In this document: one piece after another, positions 39,401-53,500 of the stretch
Layout: each line of letters begins with the position of its first letter
Position numbering within the stretch: position 1 is the first letter of the stretch
The notes under the pieces: generated by a model
What the model saw: only the letters and a program-made list of their open reading frames with translations
Database searches by the model: none
What the model was told of the DNA's origin: nothing
Source of the DNA: Strigamia acuminata
Lineage: Eukaryota; Arthropoda; Chilopoda; Geophilomorpha; Linotaeniidae
DNA length: 64,000 nucleotides
Reading direction: 5' to 3'
Assembly (NCBI GenBank): GCA_949358305.1
Contig: OX442316.1
Location: 14,136,001-14,200,000, forward strand
Program-made: the position numbers and the translations under genes

Positions 39401-42400
39401 GCCAAAATAAGTTTGGGAGGTTTCCTGTGTATGGTTTTCTTTTTATGGGTGTTTGAAGTCGGGTGCGATTTCGGGAAAAGGTGCTATGTTTGTGAGTGTG
39501 TAACTCAAGTATCTGAAGGTGCGAGGTGCTGAAACTTGGTGAGTGTCTTAGGGATGAGTCAAGGAAGTGCCAAAAAAGTTTGGGAGGTTTCCTGTGTATG
39601 GTTTTCTTTTTATGGGTGTTTGAAGTCGGGTGCGATTTCGGGAAAAGGTGCTATGTTTGTGAGTGTGTAACTCAAGTATCTGAAGGTGCGAGGTCCTGAA
39701 ACTTGGTGAGTGTCTTAGGGATGAGTCAAGGAAGTGCCAAAAAAAGTTTGGGAGGTTTCCTGTGTATGGTTTTCCTCTTATGGGTGTTTGAAGTCGGGTG
39801 CGATTTCGGAAAAATTTGAAAAGTTCGAAAAAGGTTGCAGTGTTTGTGAGTATGTAACTCAAGTATCTGAAGGTGCGAGGTGCTGAAACTTGGTGAGTGT
39901 CTTAGGGATGAGTCAAGGAAGTGCCAAACAAAGTTTGGGAGGTTTCCTGTGTATGGTTTTCTTTTTATGGGTGTTTGAAGTCGGGTGCGATTTCGGGAAA
40001 AGGTGCTATGTTTGTGAGTGTGTAACTCAAGTATCTGAAGGTGCGAGGTCCTGAAACTTGGTGAGTGTCTTAGGGATGAGTCAAGGAAGTGCCAAAAAAA
40101 GTTTGGGAGGTTTCCTGTGTATGGTTTTCTTTTTATGGGTGTTTGAAGTCGGGTGCGATTTCGGAAAAATTTGAAATGTTTGGGAGTGTGTAACTCAATT
40201 ATCTAAAGGTGCGAGGTGCTGAAACTTGGTGAGTGTCTTAGGGATGAGTCAAGGAAGTGCCAAAAAAAGTTTGGGAGGTTTCCTGTGTATGGTTTTCTTT
40301 TTATGGGTGTTTGAAGTCGGGTGCGATTTCGGAAAAATTTGAAAAGTTCGAAAAAGGTTGCAGTGTTTGTGAGTATGTAACTCAAGTATCTGCAGGTGCG
40401 AGGTGCTGAAACTTGGTGAGTGTCTTAGGGATGAGTCAAGGAAGTGCCAAAATAAGTTTGGGAGGTTTCCTGTGTATGGTTTTCTTTTTATGGGTGTTTG
40501 AAGTCGGGTGCGATTTCGGGAAAAGGTGCTATGTTTGTGAGTGTGTAACTCAAGTATCTGAAGGTGCGAGGTCCTGAAACTTGGTGAGTGTCTTAGGGAT
40601 GAGTCAAGGAAGTGCCAAAAAAAGTTTGGGAGGTTTCCTGTGTATGGTTTTCCTCTTATGGGTGTTTGAAGTCGGGTGAGATTTCGGAAAAATTTGAAAA
40701 GTTCGAAAAAGGTTGCAGTGTTTGTGAGTATGTAACTCAAGTATCTGAAGGTGCGAGGTGCTGAAACTTGGTGAGTGTCTTAGGGATGAGTCAAGGAAGT
40801 GCCAAACAAAGTTTGGGAGGTTTCCTGTGTATGGTTTTCTTTTTATGGGTGTTTGAAGTCGGGTGAGATTTCGGAAAAATTTGAAAAGTTCGAAAAATGT
40901 TACAGTGTTTGTGAGTATGTAACTCTATTATCTGCAGGTGCGAGGTGCTGAAACTTGGTGAGTGTCTTAGGGATGAGTCAAGGAAGTGCCAAAATAAGTT
41001 TGGGAGGTTTCCTGTGTATGGTTTTCCTCTTATGGGTGTTTGAAGTCGGGTGCGATTTCGGAAAAATTTGAAAAGTTCGAAAAAGGTTGCAGTGTTTGTG
41101 AGTATGTAACTCAAGTATCTGAAGGTGCGAGGTGCTGAAACTTGGTGAGTGTCTTAGGGATGAGTCAAGGAAGTGCCAAACAAAGTTTGGGAGGTTTCCT
41201 GTGTATGGTTTTCTTTTTATGGGTGTTTGAAGTCGGGTGAGATTTCGGAAAAATTTGAAAAGTTCGAAAAAGGTTACAGTGTTTGTGAGTATGTAACTCT
41301 ATTATCTGAAGGTGCGAGGTGCTGAAACTTCGTGAGTGTCTTAGGGATGAGTCAAGGAAGTGCCAAAAAAAGTTTGGGAGGTTTCCTGTGTATGGTTTTC
41401 TTTTTATGGGTGTTTGAAGTCGGGTGCGATTTCGGAAAAATTTGAAATGTTTGGGAGTGTGTAACTCAATTATCTAAAGGTGCGAGGTGCTGAAACTTGG
41501 TGAGTGTCTTAGGGATGAGTCAAGGAAGTGCCAAAAAAAGTTTGGGAGGTTTCCTGTGTATGGTTTTCTTTTTATGGGTGTTTGAAGTCGGGTGCGATTT
41601 CGGAAAAATTTGAAAAGTTCGAAAAAGGTTGCAGTGTTTGTGAGTATGTAACTCAAGTATCTGCAGGTGCGAGGTGCTGAAACTTGGTGAGTGTTTTAGG
41701 GATGAGTCAAGGAAGTGCGAAAAAAAGTTTGGGAGGTTTCCTGTGTATGGTTTTCTTTTTATAGGTGTTTGAAGTCGGGTGCGATTTCGGAAAAATTTGA
41801 AAAGTTCGAAAAAGGTTGCAGTGTTTGTGAGTATGTAACTCAAGTATCTGAAGGTGCGAGGTGCTGAAACTTGGTGAGTGTTTTAGGGATGAGTCAAGGA
41901 AGTGCGAAAAAAAGTTTGGGAGGTTTCCTGTGTATGGTTTTCTTTTTATAGGTGTTTGAAGTCGGGTGCGATTTCGGAAAAATTTGAAAAGTTCGAAAAA
42001 GGTTGCAGTGTTTGTGAGTATGTAACTCAAGTATCTGCAGGTGCGAGGTGCTGAAACTTGGTGAGTGTCTTAGGGATGAGTCAAGGAAGTGCCAAAATAA
42101 GTTTGGGAGGTTTCCTGTGTATGGTTTTCTTTTTATGGGTGTTTGAAGTCGGGTGCGATTTCGGGAAAAGGTGCTATGTTTGTGAGTGTGTAACTCAAGT
42201 ATCTGAAGGTGTGAGGTCCTGAAACTTGGTGAGTGTCTTAGGGATGAGTCAAGGAAGTGCCAAACAAAGTTTGGGAGGTTTCCTGTGTATGGTTTTCTTT
42301 TTATGGGTGTTTGAAGTCGGGTGCGATTTCGGAAAAATTTGAAAAGTTCGAAAAAGGTTGCAGTGTTTGGGATCGTGTTACTCGAGTATCTGAAGGTGCG

Positions 42401-42564
42401 AGGTGCTGAAACTTGGTGAGTGTCTTAGGGATGAGTCAAGGAAGTGCCAAAAAAAGTTTGGGAGGTTTCCTGTGTATGGTTTTCCTTTTATGGGTGTTTG
42501 AAGTCGGGTGCGATTTCGGAAAAATTTGAAAAGTTCGAAAAAGGTTGCAGTGTTTGGGATCGTG

Positions 42565-43805
42565 TTACTCGAGTATCTGAAGGTGCGAGGTGCTGAAACT
42601 TGGTGAGTGTCTTAGGGATGAGTCACGGAAGTGCCAAAATAAGTTTGGGAGGTTTCCTGTGTATGGTTTTCTTTTTATGGGTGTTTGAAGTCGGGTGCGA
42701 TTTCGGAAAAAGGTGCTATGTTTGTGAGTGTGTAACTCAAGTATCTGAAGGTGTGAGGTGCTGAAACTTGGTGAGTGTGTTAGGGATGAGTCAAGGAAGT
42801 GCCAAAATAAGTTTGGGAGGTTTCCTGTGTATGGTTTTCTTTTTATGGGTGTTTGAAGTCGGGTGCGATTTCGGGAAAAGGTGCTATGTTTGTGAGTGTG
42901 TAACTCAAGTATCTGAAGGTGTGAGGTCCTGAAACTTGGTGAGTGTCTTAGGGATGAGTCAAGGAAGTGCCAAACAAAGTTTGGGAGGTTTCCTGTGTAT
43001 GGTTTTCTTTTTATGGGTGTTTGAAGTCGGGTGCGATTTCGGAAAAATTTGAAAAGTTCGAAAAAGGTTGCAGTGTTTGTGAGTATGTAACTCAAGTATC
43101 TGAAGGTGCGAGGTGCTGAAACTTGGTGAGTGTTTTAGGGATGAGTCAAGGAAGTGCGAAAAAAAGTTTGGGAGGTTTCCTGTGTATGGTTTTCTTTTTA
43201 TGGGTGTTTGAAGTCGGGTGCGATTTCGGAAAAATTTGAAAAGTTCGAAAAAGGTTGCAGTGTTTGGGATCGTGTTACTCGAGTATCTGAAGGTGCGAGG
43301 TGCTGAAACTTGGTGAGTGTCTTAGGGATGAGTCACGGAAGTGCCAAAATAAGTTTGGGAGGTTTCCTGTGTATGGTTTTCTTTTTATGGGTGTTTGAAG
43401 TCGGGTGCGATTTCGGAAAAAGGTGCTATGTTTGTGAGTGTGTAACTCAAGTATCTGAAGGTGTGAGGTGCTGAAACTTGGTGAGTGTGTTAGGGATGAG
43501 TCAAGGAAGTGCCAAAATAAGTTTGGGAGGTTTCCTGTGTATGGTTTTCTTTTTATGGGTGTTTGAAGTCGGGTGCGATTTCGGGAAAAGGTGCTATGTT
43601 TGTGAGTGTGTAACTCAAGTATCTGAAGGTGTGAGGTCCTGAAACTTGGTGAGTGTCTTAGGGATGAGTCAAGGAAGTGCCAAACAAAGTTTGGGAGGTT
43701 TCCTGTGTATGGTTTTCTTTTTATGGGTGTTTGAAGTCGGGTGCGATTTCGGAAAAATTTGAAAAGTTCGAAAAAGGTTGCAGTGTTTGTGAGTATGTAA
43801 CTCAA
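42565..43805. repeat. 710-bp higher-order repeat pair in the satellite
   Basis: The block beginning near 42565 recurs 710 bp later (43275). It shares the rare GATCGTGTTACTCGAG variant, GAGTCACGGAAG and GTGTGTTAGGG at the same spacing. Confidence 0.8.
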
Positions 43806-44699
43806 GTATCTGAAGGTGCGAGGTGCTGAAACTTGGTGAGTGTTTTAGGGATGAGTCAAGGAAGTGCGAAAAAAAGTTTGGGAGGTTTCCTGTGTATGGT
43901 TTTCTTTTTATGGGTGTTTGAAGTCGGGTGCGATTTCGGAAAAATTTGAAAAGTTCGAAAAAGGTTGCAGTGTTTGTGAGTATGTAACTCAAGTATCTGA
44001 AGGTGCGAGGTGCTGAAACTTGGTGAGTGTTTTAGGGATGAGTCAAGGAAGTGCGAAAAAAAGTTTGGGAGGTTTCCTGTGTATGGTTTTCTTTTTATGG
44101 GTGTTTGAAGTCGGGTGCGATTTCGGAAAAATTTGAAAAGTTCGAAAAAGGTTGCAGTGTTTGGGATCGTGTTACTCGAGTATCTGAAGGTGCGAGGTGC
44201 TGAAACTTGGTGAGTGTCTTAGGGATGAGTCAAGGAAGTGCGAAAAAAGGTTTGGGAGGTTTCCTGTGTATGGTTTTCTTTTTATAGGTGTTTGAAGTCG
44301 GGTGCGATTTCGGATAAATTTGAAAAGTTCGAAAAAGGTTGCAGTGTTTGTGAGTATGTAACTCAAGTATCTGAAGGTGTGAGGTGCTGAAACTTGGTGA
44401 GTGTCTTAGGGATGAGTCAAGGAAGTGCGAAAAAAAGTTTGGGTTGTTTCCTGTGTATGGTTTTCTTTTTATGGGTGTTTGAAGTCGGGTGCGATTTCGG
44501 AAAAAGGTGCTATGTTTGTGAGTGTGTAACTCAAGTATCTGAAGGTGTGAGGTGCTGAAACTTGGTGAGTGTCTTAGGGATGAGTCAAGGAAGTGCCAAA
44601 ATAAGTTTGGGAGGTTTCCTGTGTATGGTTTTCTTTTTATGGGTGTTTGAAGTCGGGTGCGATTTCGGAAAAATTTGAAATGTTTGGGAGTGTGTAACT

Positions 44700-46430
44700 C
44701 AATTATCTAAAGGTGCGAGGTGCTGAAACTTGGTGAGTGTCTTAGGGATGAGTCAAGGAAGTGCCAAAATAAGTTTGGGAGGTTTCCTGTGTATGGTTTT
44801 CTTTTTATGGGTGTTTGAAGTCGGGTGCGATTTCGGAAAAATTGAAATGTTTGGGAGTGTGTAACTCAATTATCTAAAGGTGCGAGGCCCTGAAACTTGG
44901 TGAGTGTCTTAGGGATGAGTCAAGGAAGTGCCAAAATAAGTTTGGGAGGTTTCCTGTGTATGGTTTTCTTTTTATGGGTGTTTGAAGTCGGGTGCGATTT
45001 CGGGAAAAGGTGCTATGTTTGTGAGTGTGTAACTCAAGTATCTGAAGGTGCGAGGCCCTGAAACTTGGTGAGTGTCTTAGGGATGAGTCAAGGAAGTGTC
45101 AAAAAAAGTTTGGGAGGTTTCCTGTGTATGGTTTTCTTTTTATGGGTGTTTGAAGTCGGGTGCGATTTCGGGAAAAGGTGCTATGTTTGTGAGTGTGTAA
45201 CTCAAGTATCTGAAGGTGCGAGGCCCTGAAACTTGGTGAGTGTCTTAGGGATGAGTCAAGGAAGTGCCAAACAAAGTTTGGGAGGTTTCCTGTGTATGGT
45301 TTTCTTTTTATGGGTGTTTGAAGTCGGGTGAGATTTCGGAAAAATTTGAAAAGTTCGAAAAAGGTTACAGTGTTTGTGAGTATGTAACTCTATTATCTGA
45401 AGGTGCGAGGTGCTGAAACTTCGTGAGTGTCTTAGGGATGAGTCAAGGAAGTGCCAAAAAAAGTTTGGGAGGTTTCCTGTGTATGGTTTTCTTTTTATGG
45501 GTGTTTGAAGTCGGGTGCGATTTCGGAAAAATTTGAAATGTTTGGGAGTGTGTAACTCAATTATCTAAAGGTGCGAGGTGCTGAAACTTGGTGAGTGTCT
45601 TAGGGATGAGTCAAGGAAGTGCCAAAATAAGTTTGGGAGGTTTCCTGTGTATGGTTTTCTTTTTATGGGTGTTTGAAGTCGGGTGCGATTTCGGAAAAAT
45701 TGAAATGTTTGGGAGTGTGTAACTCAATTATCTAAAGGTGCGAGGCCCTGAAACTTGGTGAGTGTCTTAGGGATGAGTCAAGGAAGTGCCAAAATAAGTT
45801 TGGGAGGTTTCCTGTGTATGGTTTTCTTTTTATGGGTGTTTGAAGTCGGGTGCGATTTCGGGAAAAGGTGCTATGTTTGTGAGTGTGTAACTCAAGTATC
45901 TGAAGGTGCGAGGCCCTGAAACTTGGTGAGTGTCTTAGGGATGAGTCAAGGAAGTGTCAAAAAAAGTTTGGGAGGTTTCCTGTGTATGGTTTTCTTTTTA
46001 TGGGTGTTTGAAGTCGGGTGCGATTTCGGGAAAAGGTGCTATGTTTGTGAGTGTGTAACTCAAGTATCTGAAGGTGCGAGGCCCTGAAACTTGGTGAGTG
46101 TCTTAGGGATGAGTCAAGGAAGTGCCAAACAAAGTTTGGGAGGTTTCCTGTGTATGGTTTTCTTTTTATGGGTGTTTGAAGTCGGGTGAGATTTCGGAAA
46201 AATTTGAAAAGTTCGAAAAAGGTTACAGTGTTTGTGAGTATGTAACTCTATTATCTGAAGGTGCGAGGTGCTGAAACTTCGTGAGTGTCTTAGGGATGAG
46301 TCAAGGAAGTGCCAAAAAAAGTTTGGGAGGTTTCCTGTGTATGGTTTTCTTTTTATGGGTGTTTGAAGTCGGGTGCGATTTCGGAAAAATTTGAAATGTT
46401 TGGGAGTGTGTAACTCAATTATCTAAAGGT
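44700..46430. repeat. 860-bp higher-order repeat pair in the satellite
   Basis: The one-base-shorter variant GGAAAAATTGAAATG occurs at about 44834 and again 860 bp later. The order of GGCCCTG and GTGTCAAAAAAAG monomers that follows is the same. Confidence 0.78.
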
Positions 46431-46964
46431 GCGAGGTGCTGAAACTTGGTGAGTGTCTTAGGGATGAGTCAAGGAAGTGCCAAAAAAAGTTTGGGAGGTT
46501 TCCTGTGTATGGTTTTCTTTTTATGGGTGTTTGAAGTCGGGTGCGATTTCGGAAAAATTTGAAAAGTTCGAAAAAGGTTGCAGTGTTTGTGAGTATGTAA
46601 CTCAAGTATCTGAAGGTGCGAGGTGCTGAAACTTGGTGAGTGTTTTAGGGATGAGTCAAGGAAGTGCGAAAAAAAGTTTGGGAGGTTTCCTGTGTATGGT
46701 TTTCTTTTTATGGGTGTTTGAAGTCGGGTGCGATTTCGGAAAAATTTGAAAAGTTCGAAAAAGGTTGCAGTGTTTGTGAGTATGTAACTCTATTATCTGA
46801 AGGTGCGAGGTGCTGAAACTTCGTGAGTGTCTTAGGGATGAGTCAAGGAAGTGCCAAAAAAAGTTTGGGAGGTTTCCTGTGTATGGTTTTCTTTTTATGG
46901 GTGTTTGAAGTCGGGTGCGATTTCGGAAAAATTTGAAATGTTTGGGAGTGTGTAACTCAATTAT

Positions 46965-49900
46965 CTAAAGGTGCGAGGTGCTGAAACTTGGTGAGTGTCT
47001 TAGGGATGAGTCAAGGAAGTGCCAAAAAAAGTTTGGGAGGTTTCCTGTGTATGGTTTTCTTTTTATGGGTGTTTGAAGTCGGGTGCGATTTCGGAAAAAT
47101 TTGAAAAGTTCGAAAAAGGTTGCAGTGTTTGTGAGTATGTAACTCAAGTATCTGAAGGTGCGAGGTGCTGAAACTTGGTGAGTGTTTTAGGGATGAGTCA
47201 AGGAAGTGCGAAAAAAAGTTTGGGAGGTTTCCTGTGTATGGTTTTCTTTTTATGGGTGTTTGAAGTCGGGTGCGATTTCGGAAAAATTTGAAAAGTTCGA
47301 AAAAGGTTGCAGTGTTTGGGATCGTGTTACTCGAGTATCTGAAGGTGCGAGGTCCTGAAACTTGGTGAGTGTCTTAGGGATGAGTCAAGGAAGTGCCAAA
47401 AAAAGTTTGGGAGGTTTCCTGTGTATGGTTTTCTTTTTATGGGTGTTTGAAGTCGGGTGCGATTTCGGAAAAATTTGAAAAGTTCGAAAAAGGTTGCAGT
47501 GTTTGTGAGTATGTAACTCAAGTATCTGAAGGTGTGAGGTGCTGAAACTTGGTGAGTGTCTTAGGAATGAGTCAAGGAAGTGCGAAAAAAAGTTTGGGAG
47601 GTTTCCTGTGTATGGTTTTCTTTTTATGGGTGTTTGAAGTCGGGTGCGATTTCGGAAAAATTTGAAATGTTTGGGAGTGTGTAACTCAATTATCTAAAGG
47701 TGCGAGGTGCTGAAACTTGATGAGTGTCTTAGGGATGAGTCAAGGAAGTGCCAAAAAAGTTTGGGAGGTTTCCTGTGTATGGTTTTCTTTTTATGGGTGT
47801 TTGAAGTCGGGTGCGATTTCGGAAAAATTTGAAAAGTTCGAAAAAGGTTGCAGTGTTTGTGAGTATGTAACTCAAGTATCTGCAGGTGCGAGGTGCTGAA
47901 ACTTGGTGAGTGTCTTAGGGATGAGTCAAGGAAGTGCCAAAATAAGTTTGGGAGGTTTCCTGTGTATGGTTTTCTTTTTATGGGTGTTTGAAGTCGGGTG
48001 CGATTTCGGGAAAAGGTGCTATGTTTGTGAGTGTGTAACTCAAGTATCTGAAGGTGCGAGGTCCTGAAACTTGGTGAGTGTCTTAGGGATGAGTCAAGGA
48101 AGTGCCAAAAAAAGTTTGGGAGGTTTCCTGTGTATGGTTTTCTTTTTATGGGTGTTTGAAGTCGGGTGCGATTTCGGAAAAATTTGAAAAGTTCGAAAAA
48201 GGTTGCAGTGTTTGTGAGTATGTAACTCAAGTATCTGAAGGTGCGAGGTGCTGAAACTTGGTGAGTGTTTTAGGGATGAGTCAAGGAAGTGCGAAAAAAA
48301 GTTTGGGAGGTTTCCTGTGTATGGTTTTCTTTTTATGGGTGTTTGAAGTCGGGTGCGATTTCGGAAAAATTTGAAAAGTTCGAAAAAGGTTGCAGTGTTT
48401 GGGATCGTGTTACTCGAGTATCTGAAGGTGCGAGGTGCTGAAACTTGGTGAGTGTCTTAGGGATGAGTCAAGGAAGTGCGAAAAAAGGTTTGGGAGGTTT
48501 CCTGTGTATGGTTTTCTTTTTATGGGTGTTTGAAGTCGGGTGCGATTTCGGATAAATTTGAAAAGTTCGAAAAAGGTTGCAGTGTTTGTGAGTATGTAAC
48601 TCAAGTATCTGAAGGTGTGAGGTGCTGAAACTTGGTGAGTGTCTTAGGGATGAGTCAAGGAAGTGCGAAAAAAAGTTTGGGTTGTTTCCTGTGTATGGTT
48701 TTCTTTTTATGGGTGTTTGAAGTCGGGTGCGATTTCGGAAAAAGGTGCTATGTTTGTGAGTGTGTAACTCAAGTATCTGAAGGTGTGAAGTGCTGAAACT
48801 TGGTGAGTGTCTTAGGGATGAGTCAAGGAAGTGCCAAAATAAGTTTGGGAGGTTTCCTGTGTATGGTTTTCTTTTTATGGGTGTTTGAAGTCGGGTGCGA
48901 TTTCGGAAAAATTTGAAATGTTTGGGAGTGTGTAACTCAATTATCTAAAGGTGCGAGGTGCTGAAACTTGGTGAGTGTCTTAGGGATGAGTCAAGGAAGT
49001 GCCAAAATAAGTTTGGGAGGTTTCCTGTGTATGGTTTTCTTTTTATGGGTGTTTGAAGTCGGGTGCGATTTCGGGAAAAGGTGCTATGTTTGTGAGTGTG
49101 TAACTCAAGTATCTGAAGGTGCGAGGCCCTGAAACTTGGTGAGTGTCTTAGGGATGAGTCAAGGAAGTGTCAAAAAAAGTTTGGGAGGTTTCCTGTGTAT
49201 GGTTTTCTTTTTATGGGTGTTTGAAGTCGGGTGCGATTTCGGGAAAAGGTGCTATGTTTGTGAGTGTGTAACTCAAGTATCTGAAGGTGCGAGGCCCTGA
49301 AACTTGGTGAGTGTCTTAGGGATGAGTCAAGGAAGTGCCAAACAAAGTTTGGGAGGTTTCCTGTGTATGGTTTTCTTTTTATGGGTGTTTGAAGTCGGGT
49401 GAGATTTCGGAAAAATTTGAAAAGTTCGAAAAAGGTTACAGTGTTTGTGAGTATGTAACTCTATTATCTGAAGGTGCGAGGTGCTGAAACTTCGTGAGTG
49501 TCTTAGGGATGAGTCAAGGAAGTGCCAAAAAAAGTTTGGGAGGTTTCCTGTGTATGGTTTTCTTTTTATGGGTGTTTGAAGTCGGGTGCGATTTCGGAAA
49601 AATTTGAAATGTTTGGGAGTGTGTAACTCAATTATCTAAAGGTGCGAGGTGCTGAAACTTGGTGAGTGTCTTAGGGATGAGTCAAGGAAGTGCCAAAAAA
49701 AGTTTGGGAGGTTTCCTGTGTATGGTTTTCTTTTTATGGGTGTTTGAAGTCGGGTGCGATTTCGGAAAAATTTGAAAAGTTCGAAAAAGGTTGCAGTGTT
49801 TGTGAGTATGTAACTCAAGTATCTGAAGGTGCGAGGTGCTGAAACTTGGTGAGTGTTTTAGGGATGAGTCAAGGAAGTGCGAAAAAAAGTTTGGGAGGTT

Positions 49901-50570
49901 TCCTGTGTATGGTTTTCTTTTTATGGGTGTTTGAAGTCGGGTGCGATTTCGGAAAAATTTGAAAAGTTCGAAAAAGGTTGCAGTGTTTGGGATCGTGTTA
50001 CTCGAGTATCTGAAGGTGCGAGGTCCTGAAACTTGGTGAGTGTCTTAGGGATGAGTCAAGGAAGTGCCAAAAAAAGTTTGGGAGGTTTCCTGTGTATGGT
50101 TTTCTTTTTATGGGTGTTTGAAGTCGGGTGCGATTTCGGAAAAATTTGAAAAGTTCGAAAAAGGTTGCAGTGTTTGTGAGTATGTAACTCAAGTATCTGA
50201 AGGTGTGAGGTGCTGAAACTTGGTGAGTGTCTTAGGAATGAGTCAAGGAAGTGCGAAAAAAAGTTTGGGAGGTTTCCTGTGTATGGTTTTCTTTTTATGG
50301 GTGTTTGAAGTCGGGTGCGATTTCGGAAAAATTTGAAATGTTTGGGAGTGTGTAACTCAATTATCTAAAGGTGCGAGGTGCTGAAACTTGATGAGTGTCT
50401 TAGGAATGAGTCAAGGAAGTGCCAAAAAAGTTTGGGAGGTTTCCTGTGTATGGTTTTCTTTTTATGGGTGTTTGAAGTCGGGTGCGATTTCGGAAAAATT
50501 TGAAAAGTTCGAAAAAGGTTGCAGTGTTTGTGAGTATGTAACTCAAGTATCTGCAGGTGCGAGGTGCTGA
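46965..50570. repeat. 2,671-bp higher-order repeat in the satellite
   Basis: Rare variants recur at exactly 2,671 bp: TTAGGAATGAG (47561 and 50232) and ACTTGATGAGTGTC (near 47716 and 50387). The unit is about 15 monomers. The copies are not identical; the second has an extra TAGGAATG at 50402. Confidence 0.82.
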
Positions 50571-53500
50571 AACTTGGTGAGTGTCTTAGGGATGAGTCAA
50601 GGAAGTGCCAAAATAAGTTTGGGAGGTTTCCTGTGTATGGTTTTCTTTTTATGGGTGTTTGAAGTCGGGTGCGATTTCGGATAAATTTGAAAAGTTCGAA
50701 AAAGGTTGCAGTGTTTGTGAGTATGTAACTCAAGTATCTGAAGGTGTGAGGTGCTGAAACTTGGTGAGTGTCTTAGGGATGAGTCAAGGAAGTGCCAAAA
50801 TAAGTTTGGGAGGTTTCCTGTGTATGGTTTTCTTTTTATGGGTGTTTGAAGTCGGGTGCGATTTCGGAAAAAGGTGCTATGTTTGTGAGTGTGTAACTCA
50901 AGTATCTGAAGGTGTGAGGTGCTGAAACTTGGTGAGTGTCTTAGGGATGAGTCAAGGAAGTGCCAAAATAAGTTTGGGAGGTTTCCTGTGTATGGTTTTC
51001 TTTTTATGGGTGTTTGAAGTCGGGTGCGATTTCGGAAAAATTTGAAATGTTTGGGAGTGTGTAACTCAATTATCTAAAGGTGCGAGGTGCTGAAACTTGG
51101 TGAGTGTCTTAGGGATGAGTCAAGGAAGTGCCAAAATAAGTTTGGGAGGTTTCCTGTGTATGGTTTTCTTTTTATGGGTGTTTGAAGTCGGGTGCGATTT
51201 CGGAAAAATTGAAATGTTTGGGAGTGTGTAACTCAATTATCTAAAGGTGCGAGGCCCTGAAACTTGGTGAGTGTCTTAGGGATGAGTCAAGGAAGTGCCA
51301 AAATAAGTTTGGGAGGTTTCCTGTGTATGGTTTTCTTTTTATGGGTGTTTGAAGTCGGGTGCGATTTCGGAAAAATTTGAAAAGTTCGAAAAAGGTTGCA
51401 GTGTTTGTGAGTATGTAACTCAAGTATCTGCAGGTGCGAGGTGCTGAAACTTGGTGAGTGTCTTAGGGATGAGTCAAGGAAGTGCCAAAATAAGTTTGGG
51501 AGGTTTCCTGTGTATGGTTTTCTTTTTATGGGTGTTTGAAGTCGGGTGCGATTTCGGGAAAAGGTGCTATGTTTGTGAGTGTGTAACTCAAGTATCTGAA
51601 GGTGCGAGGCCCTGAAACTTGGTGAGTGTCTTAGGGATGAGTCAAGGAAGTGTCAAAAAAAGTTTGGGAGGTTTCCTGTGTATGGTTTTCTTTTTATGGG
51701 TGTTTGAAGTCGGGTGCGATTTCGGGAAAAGGTGCTATGTTTGTGAGTGTGTAACTCAAGTATCTGAAGGTGCGAGGCCCTGAAACTTGGTGAGTGTCTT
51801 AGGGATGAGTCAAGGAAGTGTCAAAAAAAGTTTGGGAGGTTTCCTGTGTATGGTTTTCTTTTTATGGGTGTTTGAAGTCGGGTGCGATTTCGGGAAAAGG
51901 TGCTATGTTTGTGAGTGTGTAACTCAAGTATCTGAAGGTGCGAGGCCCTGAAACTTGGTGAGTGTCTTAGGGATGAGTCAAGGAAGTGCCAAACAAAGTT
52001 TGGGAGGTTTCCTGTGTATGGTTTTCTTTTTATGGGTGTTTGAAGTCGGGTGAGATTTCGGAAAAATTTGAAAAGTTCGAAAAAGGTTACAGTGTTTGTG
52101 AGTATGTAACTCAAGTATCTGCAGGTGCGAGGTGCTGAAACTTGGTGAGTGTCTTAGGGATGAGTCAAGGAAGTGCCAAAAAAAGTTTGGGAGGTTTCCT
52201 GTGTATGGTTTTCTTTTTATGGGTGTTTGAAGTCGGGTGCGATTTCGGAAAAATTTGAAATGTTTGGGAGTGTGTAACTCAATTATCTAAAGGTGCGAGG
52301 TGCTGAAACTTGGTGAGTGTCTTAGGGATGAGTCAAGGAAGTGCGAAAAAAAGTTTGGGAGGTTTCCTGTGTATGGTTTTCTTTTTATGGGTGTTTGAAG
52401 TCGGGTGCGATTTCGGAAAAATTTGAAAAGTTCGAAAAAGGTTGCAGTGTTTGTGAGTATGTAACTCAAGTATCTGCAGGTGCGAGGTGCTGAAACTTGG
52501 TGAGTGTCTTAGGGATGAGTCAAGGAAGTGCGAAAAAAAGTTTGGGAGGTTTCCTGTGTATGGTTTTCTTTTTATGGGTGTTTGAAGTCGGGTGCGATTT
52601 CGGAAAAATTTGAAAAGTTCGAAAAAGGTTGCAGTGTTTGGGATCGTGTTACTCGAGTATCTGAAGGTGCGAGGTCCTGAAACTTGGTGAGTGTCTTAGG
52701 GATGAGTCAAGGAAGTGCCAAAAAAAGTTTGGGAGGTTTCCTGTGTATGGTTTTCTTTTTATGGGTGTTTGAAGTCGGGTGCGATTTCGGAAAAATTTGA
52801 AAAGTTCGAAAAAGGTTGCAGTGTTTGTGAGTATGTAACTCAAGTATCTGAAGGTGTGAGGTGCTGAAACTTGGTGAGTGTCTTAGGAATGAGTCAAGGA
52901 AGTGCGAAAAAAAGTTTGGGAGGTTTCCTGTGTATGGTTTTCTTTTTATGGGTGTTTGAAGTCGGGTGCGATTTCGGAAAAAGGTGCTATGTTTGTGAGT
53001 GTGTAACTCAAGTATCTGAAGGTGTGAGGTGCTGAAACTTGGTGAGTGTGTTAGGGATGAGTCAAGGAAGTGCCAAAATAAGTTTGGGAGGTTTCCTGTG
53101 TATGGTTTTCTTTTTATGGGTGTTTGAAGTCGGGTGCGATTTCGGGAAAAGGTGCTATGTTTGTGAGTGTGTAACTCAAGTATCTGAAGGTGTGAGGTGC
53201 TGAAACTTGGTGAGTGTCTTAGGGATGAGTCAAGGAAGTGCGAAAAAAGTTTGGGAGGTTTCCTGTGTATGGTTTTCTTTTTATGGGTGTTTGAAGTCGG
53301 GTGCGATTTCGGAAAAATTTGAAAAGTTCGAAAAAGGTTGCAGTGTTTGTGAGTATGTAACTCAAGTATCTGCAGGTGCGAGGTGCTGAAACTTGGTGAG
53401 TGTCTTAGGGATGAGTCAAGGAAGTGCCAAAATAAGTTTGGGAGGTTTCCTGTGTATGGTTTTCTTTTTATGGGTGTTTGAAGTCGGGTGCGATTTCGGA